NCBI GenBank assembly: GCA_945787425.1
Contig: CALZHO010000033.1
Location: 1 to 7,526 of the forward strand
From: an uncultured Bacteroidales bacterium
GTDB lineage: Bacteria > Bacteroidota > Bacteroidia > Bacteroidales > Paludibacteraceae
DNA length: 7,526 nt
Direction: 5' to 3'
Position 1 is the first letter of the stretch. The number at the start of each line of letters is the position of its first letter. Both the position numbers and the translations under genes were made by a program. The notes beneath the pieces were generated by a model that made no database searches, was not told the DNA's origin, and saw nothing but the letters and a program-made list of their open reading frames with translations. Below, one piece after another: positions 1 to 6,219 of the stretch.

Positions 1-1867
1 CCTCGTTGACGCCATAGGAGTAGATAAGTGCCATCTTCAGGCGTTGGTCGGGTGTGAGGTGCGCCATCTGCTTTTGCAGCTCGGTATAGTAGAGTTTGGC
101 TGCCTCGATACTGCTCACACAGAAAATGGAGTTGAAGCCATGCAGCGACACTTTCTGTTTGCGTTCCTCCTCGTGTGTAGTCGCCACATCGGCGATGTTC
201 ATCACCTTGTTGAACGAATAGTATTTGCTATTGCGATAGGTCTTGCTATTGAAGTTATCCAGTATATAGCGTGTGACCTTGGTGATACGCTCGGGTGCCA
301 TATAGACGGCATCGCGGTCGATATCGCTAACGGACTTGTCGAGGATGTTCTCCTCTTTATCGATGGTCTTGATATAATCGACTTTGAAAGGTAGCACATT
401 GTGGTCGTTGATAGCGTCCACGATGGTATAGGAGTGCAGGCGATCGCCAAACGCTTGCTGCGTGGTGCGCAGGTGGCCGCTGCCGATAGCGTTCTCGGGG
501 AAGATTGGCGTGCCTGTGAAACCAAAGATATTATAGCACTTGAAGTACTTGGTAATCATATGGTGCAACTCGCCAAACTGACTGCGGTGGCACTCGTCGA
601 AGATGAGCACGATGCGTTGGCGCAGCGCGGGGTGTTGTGGGTTGCGTTTGACAAAGATGCTGAGTTTCTGAATCGTGGTGATGATGATACGCGCATTAGG
701 GTCGTCCATCTGACGGGTGAGGATGGCGGTCGAGGTGTTGCTGTTGGCAGCACCTTTCTCAAATCGGTCGTACTCGCGCATAGTCTGATAGTCGAGGTCC
801 TTGCGGTCCACCACAAACAGCACTTTGTCGATATAGTCGAGTTTGGACGCCATTTGTGCGGTCTTGAAACTGGTAAGTGTCTTGCCGCTGCCTGTGGTGT
901 GCCAGATGTATCCACCGCCTTCTATCTTGCCGTAGGTGCGTTGGTTGTGCGCTATCTGTATGCGTTGCAGGATGCGTTCGGTAGCCACAATCTGATAAGG
1001 GCGCATGACCAGCAGCATCTTTTCGCTGGTAAAAATGCAGTAGCGCGTGAGGATATTGAGCAGCGTACCTTTGGTAAAGAAGGTGCGAGTGAAGTCCATG
1101 AGGTCGGGAATGATGCGGTTGTTGGCATCTGCCCAATAGGAAGTAAACTCAAAGGAGTTGCTGGTCTTGCTCTTGTTCTTGCGTTGCATCTTACCAAACT
1201 CGCGGATATGGTTCTCACGGGTGGTATTGCTGTAGTACTTGGTGAGTGTACCGTTGCTGATGACGAAGATCTGCACATAGTGGAAGAGTGCGTCGCCTGC
1301 CCAGAAGGAGTCGCGTTGGTAGCGATTGATTTGGTTGAACGCCTCGCGGATGTTCTTGCCGCGGCTTTTGAGTTCGATATGCACCAATGGCAGTCCATTG
1401 ACCAAGATAGTCACATCGTAGCGCGTCGGGTGTGCACCGCCTTCCTCGGCATATTGGTTGATGACCTGCAGGTGGTTCTCGTGGATATGCTGTTTGTCGA
1501 GGAGCATGATGTTACGCGTGTCGCCGTTGTCCAGTTTGAAGGCAAAACGCGCATCGTTCTGGATGCGGTTGGCTTTCTCGGCAATACCTTCGTTGGGGTT
1601 GGCGATGACCTGCGTGTAGAGGCGTTGCCACTCGTCTTCGGAGAAGTGGTATTGGTTGAGGCGCTCCAGTTGCTGGCGCAGGTTGCTGACCATCTCGCTT
1701 TGGCTGTGGATGGTGATGTACTCGTATGCTTGCGCTTGGAGTTGCTCAATGAACGCGCGTTCGAGGGCTGCCTCGCTCTGGTACTCGGTGGAGCGCTTGG
1801 CCTTGCTCTCGTATTGAGCCACTACAGTGCTTTCGCTGGTCTTGCTGATGATGTGGTATTGGGTCAT
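1..1867 (-). CDS. hsdR: Type I restriction enzyme R subunit HsdR, 3' end outside window
   Basis: Motor and nuclease subunit of a type I restriction-modification complex; it translocates DNA using ATP and cleaves it when the target is unmethylated. The frame is open for 622 codons from ATG at 1867 to the left edge, so the C-terminal part (family length about 1000 residues) is missing from the window. Visible in order: an N-terminal PD-(D/E)XK nuclease with RYD (D151), IELK (E165, K167) and a following QxxxY (Q179, Y183); RPYQ near 289-292; Walker A TTGSGKT at 324-330; DECH box at 424-427; TGTP motif III at 451-454. The text is strongly EcoR124I-like from memory, for example DVTILVNGLPLV and FDECHRSQFGE. 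No Shine-Dalgarno is seen; the start is preceded by an A-rich stretch. It lies 87 bp after hsdS and is probably the last hsd gene. All catalytic motifs that can be seen are intact. Confidence 0.97.
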   Translation of the reverse strand, partial: MTQYHIISKTSESTVVAQYESKAKRSTEYQSEAALERAFIEQLQAQAYEYITIHSQSEMVSNLRQQLERLNQYHFSEDEWQRLYTQVIANPNEGIAEKANRIQNDARFAFKLDNGDTRNIMLLDKQHIHENHLQVINQYAEEGGAHPTRYDVTILVNGLPLVHIELKSRGKNIREAFNQINRYQRDSFWAGDALFHYVQIFVISNGTLTKYYSNTTRENHIREFGKMQRKNKSKTSNSFEFTSYWADANNRIIPDLMDFTRTFFTKGTLLNILTRYCIFTSEKMLLVMRPYQIVATERILQRIQIAHNQRTYGKIEGGGYIWHTTGSGKTLTSFKTAQMASKLDYIDKVLFVVDRKDLDYQTMREYDRFEKGAANSNTSTAILTRQMDDPNARIIITTIQKLSIFVKRNPQHPALRQRIVLIFDECHRSQFGELHHMITKYFKCYNIFGFTGTPIFPENAIGSGHLRTTQQAFGDRLHSYTIVDAINDHNVLPFKVDYIKTIDKEENILDKSVSDIDRDAVYMAPERITKVTRYILDNFNSKTYRNSKYYSFNKVMNIADVATTHEEERKQKVSLHGFNSIFCVSSIEAAKLYYTELQKQMAHLTPDQRLKMALIYSYGVNE

Positions 1868-1954
1868 ATGTTTTTTATGTTTAGTGGACGCCCTACGGGC
1901 TACTGCTTTTAGAGAAATGCGCTCTGCGCAATTTCTTAGCCTTTAGCCTCTCGC
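1868..1954 (-). other. hsdS-hsdR intercistronic spacer with two hairpins
   Basis: This 87-bp spacer separates hsdS from hsdR, whereas the other hsd junctions are 3 and 20 bp. It holds two inverted repeats. One is at 1913-1936: arms AGAAATGCGC and GCGCAATTTCT, 10 pairs with one bulged A and a 3-nt loop. The other is at 1890-1900: GCCC-TAC-GGGC. Neither is followed on the minus strand by a T run, so they do not look like classical intrinsic terminators. They could be mRNA-processing or stability hairpins that lower HsdR relative to HsdM and HsdS; that role is inferred. No TAnnTTTG promoter for hsdR is visible here. Confidence 0.6.
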
Positions 1955-1974
1955 CTAATCGCCTAATTGCCTAA
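1951..1974 (-). repeat. Three 8-bp tandem repeats across the hsdS stop codon
   Basis: On the minus strand the units are TTAGGCAA, TTAGGCGA, TTAGGCGA, followed by the related AGGCTAA twice. They encode the last residues of HsdS and contain its TAG stop (1955-1957). Because the unit is not a multiple of three, losing one unit would change the frame; reading it by hand, the protein would run on about 18 codons past the point of change to a TAG near 1894. Adding a unit would leave the present stop in place. Confidence 0.75.
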
Positions 1975-3166
1975 ATGTAAGCAGGCGGTCGCGGTAGTGT
2001 TCGTATTGCTTTTGGCGGAGTTCAATCTCTGCGGGTAGTCCCTCACGAATATCGTGGCAAAGTTTGTCGAAGCGGTCAAGGATAGAAACAATCCGCTCTT
2101 GCTCCGATAATGATGGGAGAGGGATGAGGAGTTCCTTAAATTCTGTTTTATTAAATTTCGTTTGACCTACTGGACTTGTGATTTTCTTTAGTTGTTTCTG
2201 AAAATCCTCATGTTGAATAGCATAATACAAATACTTGTTCAAATATTTATTACTTCGTATAAGAATTGCATTGGGACCAAGAACATTAAATTCTGATGGA
2301 AATATATTGGGTAGAGTGTAATATACTTCTCCGCAATTTCCCACATTTGGCATTATGATACTTTCTTTATCTAATTGTACACGCCACAAATATTCATAAG
2401 CATGTTCATTTACATAGATAAAGCTATCTTTTTTTGCAAATTTACTTTTTAAATCAGTTGTACGAATTAATTGAGCAAAACCATGCTCCTTCTCATATTT
2501 TACATTTTTCGCTAAATCAGCAAAAGAACCTGCTGCAGTATAATCTGTTATTACATCAAATATTTCATTTGTTGTTACTCGTTTTACTGTATCGTCGAAT
2601 GTAAGTAGTTTGTCGCGGTAGTATTCATACTGCCGCAGCCGAGCTGCAAGCTCGGCTGCAAGCTCGGCTTTATGCAAAGTGAACTTGTCCAACACGCGGA
2701 CAATTTCACTTTGTACCGCCAAAGGCGGCAACGGAATTTGAAGTTCTGCGTAAGTTCCTATCCATTGTCGCGCATGTGTCGCAGTATCTGGAGTATATTT
2801 AATTGTTTTCAATGCAAAATAAAGATACCTAATTAAAGCGGTTTCATTATCTCTTGAAGTTAATATCTTCATAGCAGAAGACTTAACTTTAAACGGAAAG
2901 TCTACCCATTGCATTGAAGTAGTAAAATCATCAAAAATTACCACAGGACAACTTGGAGAAGCATGATAAATACCTTCTTTCTCATTTGTATAACCCAGAA
3001 TAAAACTCTGACCAGCAGTCAGTACTGGGATATCGTAAGAATCATCATATTCAGTTGATTTTACAATATACTTTGATGGCTGTTCATATGCAACCACCTC
3101 CCCCAACTTCACGAATTTCACGCCATTGGGGCAGAGGGTTTGTATCAATGTTTCGAGTTGTGTCAT
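1955..3166 (-). CDS. hsdS: Type I restriction-modification specificity subunit HsdS
   Basis: DNA-recognition subunit that positions HsdM on a split target sequence. At 403 residues it has normal family length and the usual two-fold layout: TRD1 about 1-145, central conserved region about 145-190 (IPLPPLAVQSEIVRVLDKF, then RLRQYEYYRDKLLTF), TRD2 about 200-345, and a second conserved region 347-398 (IPLPSLSEQERIVSILDRF, then LRQKQYEHYRDRLLTF). The start follows LE.LI..LCPNGV, a common HsdS opening. Residues 167-174 are AELAAELA, encoded by an exact 12-bp duplication where EcoR124I has its TAEL spacer repeats. Both TRDs are clearly AT-richer than the rest of the operon, as expected for exchanged specificity modules. 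The ATG lies 3 bp after the rhuM stop with no Shine-Dalgarno, so translational coupling is likely. The target sequence cannot be read from the protein by eye. Confidence 0.97.
   Translation of the reverse strand: MTQLETLIQTLCPNGVKFVKLGEVVAYEQPSKYIVKSTEYDDSYDIPVLTAGQSFILGYTNEKEGIYHASPSCPVVIFDDFTTSMQWVDFPFKVKSSAMKILTSRDNETALIRYLYFALKTIKYTPDTATHARQWIGTYAELQIPLPPLAVQSEIVRVLDKFTLHKAELAAELAARLRQYEYYRDKLLTFDDTVKRVTTNEIFDVITDYTAAGSFADLAKNVKYEKEHGFAQLIRTTDLKSKFAKKDSFIYVNEHAYEYLWRVQLDKESIIMPNVGNCGEVYYTLPNIFPSEFNVLGPNAILIRSNKYLNKYLYYAIQHEDFQKQLKKITSPVGQTKFNKTEFKELLIPLPSLSEQERIVSILDRFDKLCHDIREGLPAEIELRQKQYEHYRDRLLTFRQLGD
2645..2668 (-). repeat. 12-bp direct duplication coding for the HsdS spacer (AELA x2)
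   Basis: Two exact copies of the 12-mer GCCGAGCTTGCA (minus strand) lie in tandem and encode AELA-AELA at HsdS residues 167-174, followed by a diverged third unit (AARL). Around it the DNA also forms an 8-bp inverted repeat (AGCCGAGC at 2637-2644 and GCTCGGCT at 2650-2657). In EcoR124I and EcoR124/3, two or three copies of a 12-bp TAEL-coding repeat at the same place set the target gap to 6 or 7 bp (established). The same role here is inferred. Confidence 0.85.
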
Positions 3167-3169
3167 AGT

Positions 3170-4159
3170 TTAATCCTTGTTTTTGGTGTCTGCTGCTATG
3201 GCTTTGATAGTACGCATATACTCTTGTTCCACAGGCGAAAGCGTGTTGGTTTGCCACTTGCGATATTCTGCAGTTGCCTTTTCTATGGCTTGCGCATGGC
3301 TCACAGAACCAGCACCTTCGAGTAGCGGACGGTTGCCCACACTAAGCACCGAATCCAACTGCTGAACATAGTCGCTCATATACATCGGTTTGTGCTCCAT
3401 GGCATTAATCTCTGCCAAATCGAAATATCCAGAAACCAAATTATTTAGTATTTTCAACTCACTCTCGCTCAAATAGTTCTTAGCCACAGAAATATCCTTC
3501 AACGCAGGCAGTTCACCCGCAAAAGTAGTCAAGCCCATAAATGGTTTATCTGCATCAGCACGCTCATAAATAACCTCCGCAGCCGTATGACCATGGGCGG
3601 CATAGTGGAGCTTGTTCTGCACAATCTTGAAGAAACGAACCGACTCTTCGCTCTTAGGGTCATAGTCCACGCTCGTCGCATACAAGTCTAACACCTGACG
3701 ATATAGCACCTTTTCCGATGAACGAATATCGCGAATGCGGTTGAGCAATTCCTTCCAATAGTTACCGCCTGCATTGCCCTTCAATCGCTCGTCATCCATC
3801 GTAAAGCCCTTGATGATATACTCCTTTAGTCGTTGCGTTGCCCAGATGCGGAACTGCGTACCACGCAAAGACTTAACTCGATAACCCACGGAGATGATGA
3901 CATCTAAATTATAGTAATCGACTTGATATGTCTTACCGTCTGATGCAGTTGTTGCAAAATTTGCAACAACTGCTGAAGGTTGTAGTTCTCCCTCAGCAAA
4001 AATATTTTTTATATGACGAGAAATGGTAGATTTATCGCGTTGAAAGAGTTGTGCCATCATATCAAGAGACAGCCACACCGTTTCGTCATGGAGTTGAACA
4101 TCCAGTTTAGTGAGTCCATCTTCTGTCTGGTAGATGATAATATTTCCGTTGTCTGTCAT
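3170..4159 (-). CDS. rhuM: RhuM-family protein encoded inside the hsd operon
   Basis: A 329-residue protein that I recognise as the RhuM family, named from a Salmonella pathogenicity-island gene; its biochemical role is not established. Family features seen: an N-terminal helix-turn-helix-like segment around 29-50 (WLSLDMMAQLF, then DKSTISRHI), the signature TTASDGKTYQVDYYNLDVI near 70-88 continuing into SVGYRVKSLRGTQFR, and a C-terminal part with FKIVQNKLHYAAHGHTAAE at 177-195 and YERADADKPFMGL just after. No signal peptide or membrane segment is seen, so it is probably cytoplasmic. It starts 20 bp after the hsdM stop, with a good AAGGAG ribosome site, and ends 3 bp before hsdS, so it is co-transcribed with and inserted into the R-M operon. 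That position suggests a helper or regulator of the type I system, which is inference only. Some databases label relatives hydroxyacid dehydrogenase; nothing here supports that. Confidence 0.93.
   Translation of the reverse strand: MTDNGNIIIYQTEDGLTKLDVQLHDETVWLSLDMMAQLFQRDKSTISRHIKNIFAEGELQPSAVVANFATTASDGKTYQVDYYNLDVIISVGYRVKSLRGTQFRIWATQRLKEYIIKGFTMDDERLKGNAGGNYWKELLNRIRDIRSSEKVLYRQVLDLYATSVDYDPKSEESVRFFKIVQNKLHYAAHGHTAAEVIYERADADKPFMGLTTFAGELPALKDISVAKNYLSESELKILNNLVSGYFDLAEINAMEHKPMYMSDYVQQLDSVLSVGNRPLLEGAGSVSHAQAIEKATAEYRKWQTNTLSPVEQEYMRTIKAIAADTKNKD
3945..3973. repeat. 29-bp perfect inverted repeat within rhuM
   Basis: The arms are 14 bp (GCAGTTGTTGCAAA and its exact reverse complement) around a single central base. 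It lies in the part of rhuM encoding AVVANFATTA, a conserved family stretch, so the protein sequence explains part of the symmetry but not a perfect 14-bp match. In mRNA it would form a strong hairpin. It also contains a TTGCA-N5-TGCAA core, close to the TTGCA-N4-TGCAA repeats found in the two promoters. Confidence 0.85.
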
Positions 4160-4167
4160 TTTCTTTG

Positions 4168-4173
4168 CTCCTT
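4168..4173 (-). promoter_or_regulatory. Shine-Dalgarno site of rhuM (AAGGAG)
   Basis: AAGGAG lies 8 bases before the rhuM ATG on the minus strand. None of the other confident starts in the window has a comparable site, which makes this one stand out in a Bacteroidota-type context. It fixes the rhuM start at 4159. Confidence 0.75.
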
Positions 4174-4179
4174 ATATTA

Positions 4180-5751
4180 TTATACCAGCCCCTCTATTTC
4201 CTTGATAATCTCATCAATCTCCGCACGGAGTTCGTTCTCTTTCTTAACGATCTCTGCTAAACGGGCATTGAGCTCCTCGATGTCCACTTTCTCCGTCATG
4301 TCCTCTTTCTCCACATAGGTGCTCACGGATAGCGTGTAGTTCTGCTCCTCGCCAATCACGGTATTGCTCACCAATGCCACAGCATGCTCTACCTCCTGGC
4401 GGTCGGTATAGAGTTGCATGATATGCTCGATATGGTGGTCACGCAGTTTGTTGTTATTCGTCACCTTCTCGCACTCCTGCGAAGCATCAATAAAGAGGAC
4501 ATTATTGTCCTTCTTGTTCTTCTTGAGCACCATGATACAGGTGGCGATACTCGTACCGAAGAACAAGTTATCAGGTAGCTGGATGATAGCATCCACATAG
4601 TTGTTGTCAATCAGGTATTTGCGAATCTTCTGCTCGGCTCCGCCGCGATACATCACGCCAGGGAAGCAGACGATAGCCGCTGTACCATCGGCAGCCAACC
4701 AATGCAGCGAGTGCATGATAAACGCCAAATCCGCTTTGCTGCTGGGCGCCAACACGCCCGCAGGAGAGAAACGAGGGTCGTTGATGAGCAGCGGGTTCTT
4801 ATCGCCGTCCCACTTAATAGAGTATGGTGGGTTCGACACAATGGCTTCGAATGGCTCATCATCCCAATGCTGAGGCGAGAGCAGCGTGTCGTCACAAGCA
4901 ATATCGAACTTATCAAAACCTATATCGTGCAAGAACATGTTGATGCGGCAGAGGTTGTAGGTCGTCAGGTTGATCTCCTGACCATAGAAACCATCGCGCA
5001 CATTCTCTTTGCCCAGAATCTTGGCGAACTTCAGCAGCAGCGAACCCGAACCGCAAGCAGGGTCATACACCTTGTTCACCTGCGTTTTGCCCACAAGAGT
5101 CAAGCGGCAAAGCAGATCGCTGACCTCTTGTGGCGTAAAGAACTCACCACCCGACTTGCCCGCTCCGCTGGCGTACATGGTCATGAGGAACTCGTAGGCA
5201 TCACCAAAAGCGTCAATGCTGTTGTCTTGGTAGTTGCCGAGTTTCATATTGCCGATACCGTCAAGCAGTTTGCAAAGTTTCTCGTTGCGCTTGGCAAGCG
5301 TAGCACCCAGTTTAGGGCTATTGACATCCACATCGGCAAAGAGTCCTGCGAAATCGCCTTCGCTGTCCGCACCCATAGCGCTCTGCTCTATCGCACGGAA
5401 AGCGTTCTCCAGCGTGATATTGAGGTCGGCATCGCTCTTGGCACGACGGCGCACATTGCAGAACAGTTGGCTGGGCAGGATAAAAAAGCCCTTCTCCTCA
5501 ATCAGTCCCGCGCGCGCTGCCTCCGCATCCGCATCGGACAGGGCTGCATAGTCAAACGAGGTGTCGCCCGACTCGTGTTCGCCCTTATTAATATAATAGG
5601 TGAGGTTCTCGCTGATATAGCGATAGAACATGATACCCAGTACATACTGTTTGAAATCCCATCCGTCCACGCTACCGCGTAGGTCGTCGGCAATGCTCCA
5701 GATGGCTTTGTGGAGCTCCTCACGCTCCTGGTCTTTGATTTTATCGGTCAT
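4180..5751 (-). CDS. hsdM: Type I restriction-modification DNA methyltransferase subunit HsdM
   Basis: N6-adenine DNA methyltransferase subunit; with HsdS it marks host targets, and with HsdR it forms the restriction complex. From ATG at 5751 it has 523 residues, matching the type IC length (about 520). Seen in order: the N-terminal HsdM region with LRGSVDGWDFKQYVLG near 24-39; FFTPQEV (204-210); SAM-binding motif I DPACGSG (230-236); catalytic motif IV NPPY (307-310); FPGVMYRGGAEQKIRKYL at 363-380; and a charged, helical C-terminus (about 490-520) likely to pack with HsdS. Text matches EcoR124I HsdM closely from memory. The frame stays open upstream to ATGs at 5829, 5862 and 5877, giving up to 42 extra low-complexity residues. 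I chose 5751 because family homology begins right there (DQEREELHKAIW). It is the first gene of the hsd operon. Confidence 0.97.
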   Translation of the reverse strand: MTDKIKDQEREELHKAIWSIADDLRGSVDGWDFKQYVLGIMFYRYISENLTYYINKGEHESGDTSFDYAALSDADAEAARAGLIEEKGFFILPSQLFCNVRRRAKSDADLNITLENAFRAIEQSAMGADSEGDFAGLFADVDVNSPKLGATLAKRNEKLCKLLDGIGNMKLGNYQDNSIDAFGDAYEFLMTMYASGAGKSGGEFFTPQEVSDLLCRLTLVGKTQVNKVYDPACGSGSLLLKFAKILGKENVRDGFYGQEINLTTYNLCRINMFLHDIGFDKFDIACDDTLLSPQHWDDEPFEAIVSNPPYSIKWDGDKNPLLINDPRFSPAGVLAPSSKADLAFIMHSLHWLAADGTAAIVCFPGVMYRGGAEQKIRKYLIDNNYVDAIIQLPDNLFFGTSIATCIMVLKKNKKDNNVLFIDASQECEKVTNNNKLRDHHIEHIMQLYTDRQEVEHAVALVSNTVIGEEQNYTLSVSTYVEKEDMTEKVDIEELNARLAEIVKKENELRAEIDEIIKEIEGLV

Positions 5752-5877
5752 AGTGGTTGATTTTACTTGTTTGGTTGTGTTTGGCGTTGCGCTTGTTGGG
5801 TGGATGGTGGTCACTTTTCCCGATGCCATTTCGTGAGTGTCGCCAAAAGGGATAAATAGCATGTTTGATGTTTGCAT
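5752..5877 (-). other. In-frame upstream extension of hsdM (leader or N-terminal extension)
   Basis: Forty-two codons in frame with hsdM run from ATG 5877 to the chosen start. They encode MLFIPFGDTHEMASG, then a Thr/Ser/Lys/Pro-rich stretch (TTIHPTSATPNTTKQVKSTT) unlike the N-terminus of other HsdM proteins I know. It may be untranslated leader, an alternative N-terminus, or a leader peptide with fortuitous read-through. No Shine-Dalgarno is seen at either start. Confidence 0.4.
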
Positions 5878-5893
5878 AATTGTAGTAATTTAG

Positions 5894-5951
5894 GACCGCT
5901 TTGCTATGAGACCGCTACGCTGTGAGAGGTCAGACCGCTCCGCTGTCGGAG
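5894..5951 (-). repeat. Triplicated 14-bp motif in the hsdM leader
   Basis: Three related copies on the plus strand begin at 5894 (GACCGCTTTGCTAT), 5910 (GACCGCTACGCTGT) and 5933 (GACCGCTCCGCTGT). The third is part of a hairpin CTCCG-CTGT-CGGAG (5938-5951), and GACC/GGTC at 5910-5913 and 5928-5931 could also pair. The cluster lies downstream of the hsdM promoters, so in the mRNA it could form a small folded leader. Function unknown; it could also be a common intergenic repeat of this genome. Confidence 0.6.
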
Positions 5952-5973
5952 TTAATATTTTTGAAATCGGCTG

Positions 5974-5981
5974 CAAAATTA
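5974..5981 (-). promoter_or_regulatory. Possible second hsdM promoter, -7 box only
   Basis: TAATTTTG on the minus strand fits the Bacteroidota -7 box TAnnTTTG. No TTTG lies 19-21 bp upstream, so the -33 half is missing or weak. If used, transcription would start near 5967, about 90 bases before ATG 5877 or 216 before ATG 5751. Confidence 0.35.
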
Positions 5982-6074
5982 CTACATCAAACTGCTAAAA
6001 CTTGTCAGTTTGTCGAAAAAAGTTTATTTTTTTGTGATTTTCTTGATTTTTCGTATTCACTTCTCTTTAGCCCG

Positions 6075-6106
6075 CAAAATTACAACAATTTTTGCATAAA
6101 TGCAAA
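6075..6106 (-). promoter_or_regulatory. hsd operon promoter with overlapping inverted repeat
   Basis: On the minus strand, TTTG (6103-6106), a 20-bp spacer and TAATTTTG (6075-6082) match the Bacteroidota sigma-ABfr consensus closely, followed by GCGGGCTAAA. A perfect 7-bp inverted repeat, TTTGCAT-AA-ATGCAAA (6091-6106), covers the -33 box and would be a natural operator. The predicted start is near 6068, leaving a leader of about 190-320 bases to hsdM depending on the start codon. The region 5982-6074 is otherwise AT-rich with no gene seen. Confidence 0.7.
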
Positions 6107-6144
6107 TAAAATTGGCTATTCATCTCTTTATCGAAGTCAGAAAC

Positions 6145-6219
6145 TCATTCGCAGGGATTAACAGTTGCCGAGGATTCCTCGGATACTGAATTATTCTTCA
6201 GATTCTTGTTCTCGCTCAT
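6145..6219 (-). CDS. Possible 24-codon ORF overlapping the stop of the YhcG-like gene
   Basis: ATG at 6219 shares bases with the TAA of the upstream gene (TAATG), an arrangement typical of translational coupling. It encodes 24 residues, MSENKNLKNNSVSEESSATV then NPCE, and stops with TGA. The peptide is polar, without membrane segment or recognisable family. It could be a real small protein, a truncated N-terminus of a gene lost from this spot, or chance. Support is only the overlap geometry. Confidence 0.2.
   Translation of the reverse strand: MSENKNLKNNSVSEESSATVNPCE
6168..6182. repeat. 15-bp perfect palindrome downstream of the YhcG-like gene
   Basis: CCGAGGA-T-TCCTCGG forms a GC-rich hairpin 37 bp after the stop of the upstream gene. 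It lacks a following T run on the minus strand, so a terminator role is weak; an mRNA 3'-end stabiliser or partial terminator between this gene and the hsd promoter is possible. Confidence 0.5.

Noticed and set aside
401..1912. 503-codon plus-strand ORF
   Set aside because: It is antisense to hsdR, whose minus-strand frame contains all nuclease and helicase motifs; the plus-strand protein has no recognisable domain and looks like a codon-bias shadow.
1955..3166. Invertible hsdS shufflon
   Set aside because: Only one full hsdS and no partial hsdS copy, tyrosine recombinase or long inverted repeat is present within the window; the region left of the window was not visible.
4702..5682. 326-codon plus-strand ORF
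   Set aside because: Antisense to the catalytic part of hsdM; no family features, shadow frame.
5956..5963. Plus-strand TATTTTTG as a rightward promoter
   Set aside because: No TTTG at the right distance upstream and no plus-strand gene follows.
5922..6161. 79-codon plus-strand ORF in the hsdM upstream region
   Set aside because: AT-rich intergenic DNA covering promoter elements; composition is not protein-like and no family is recognisable.
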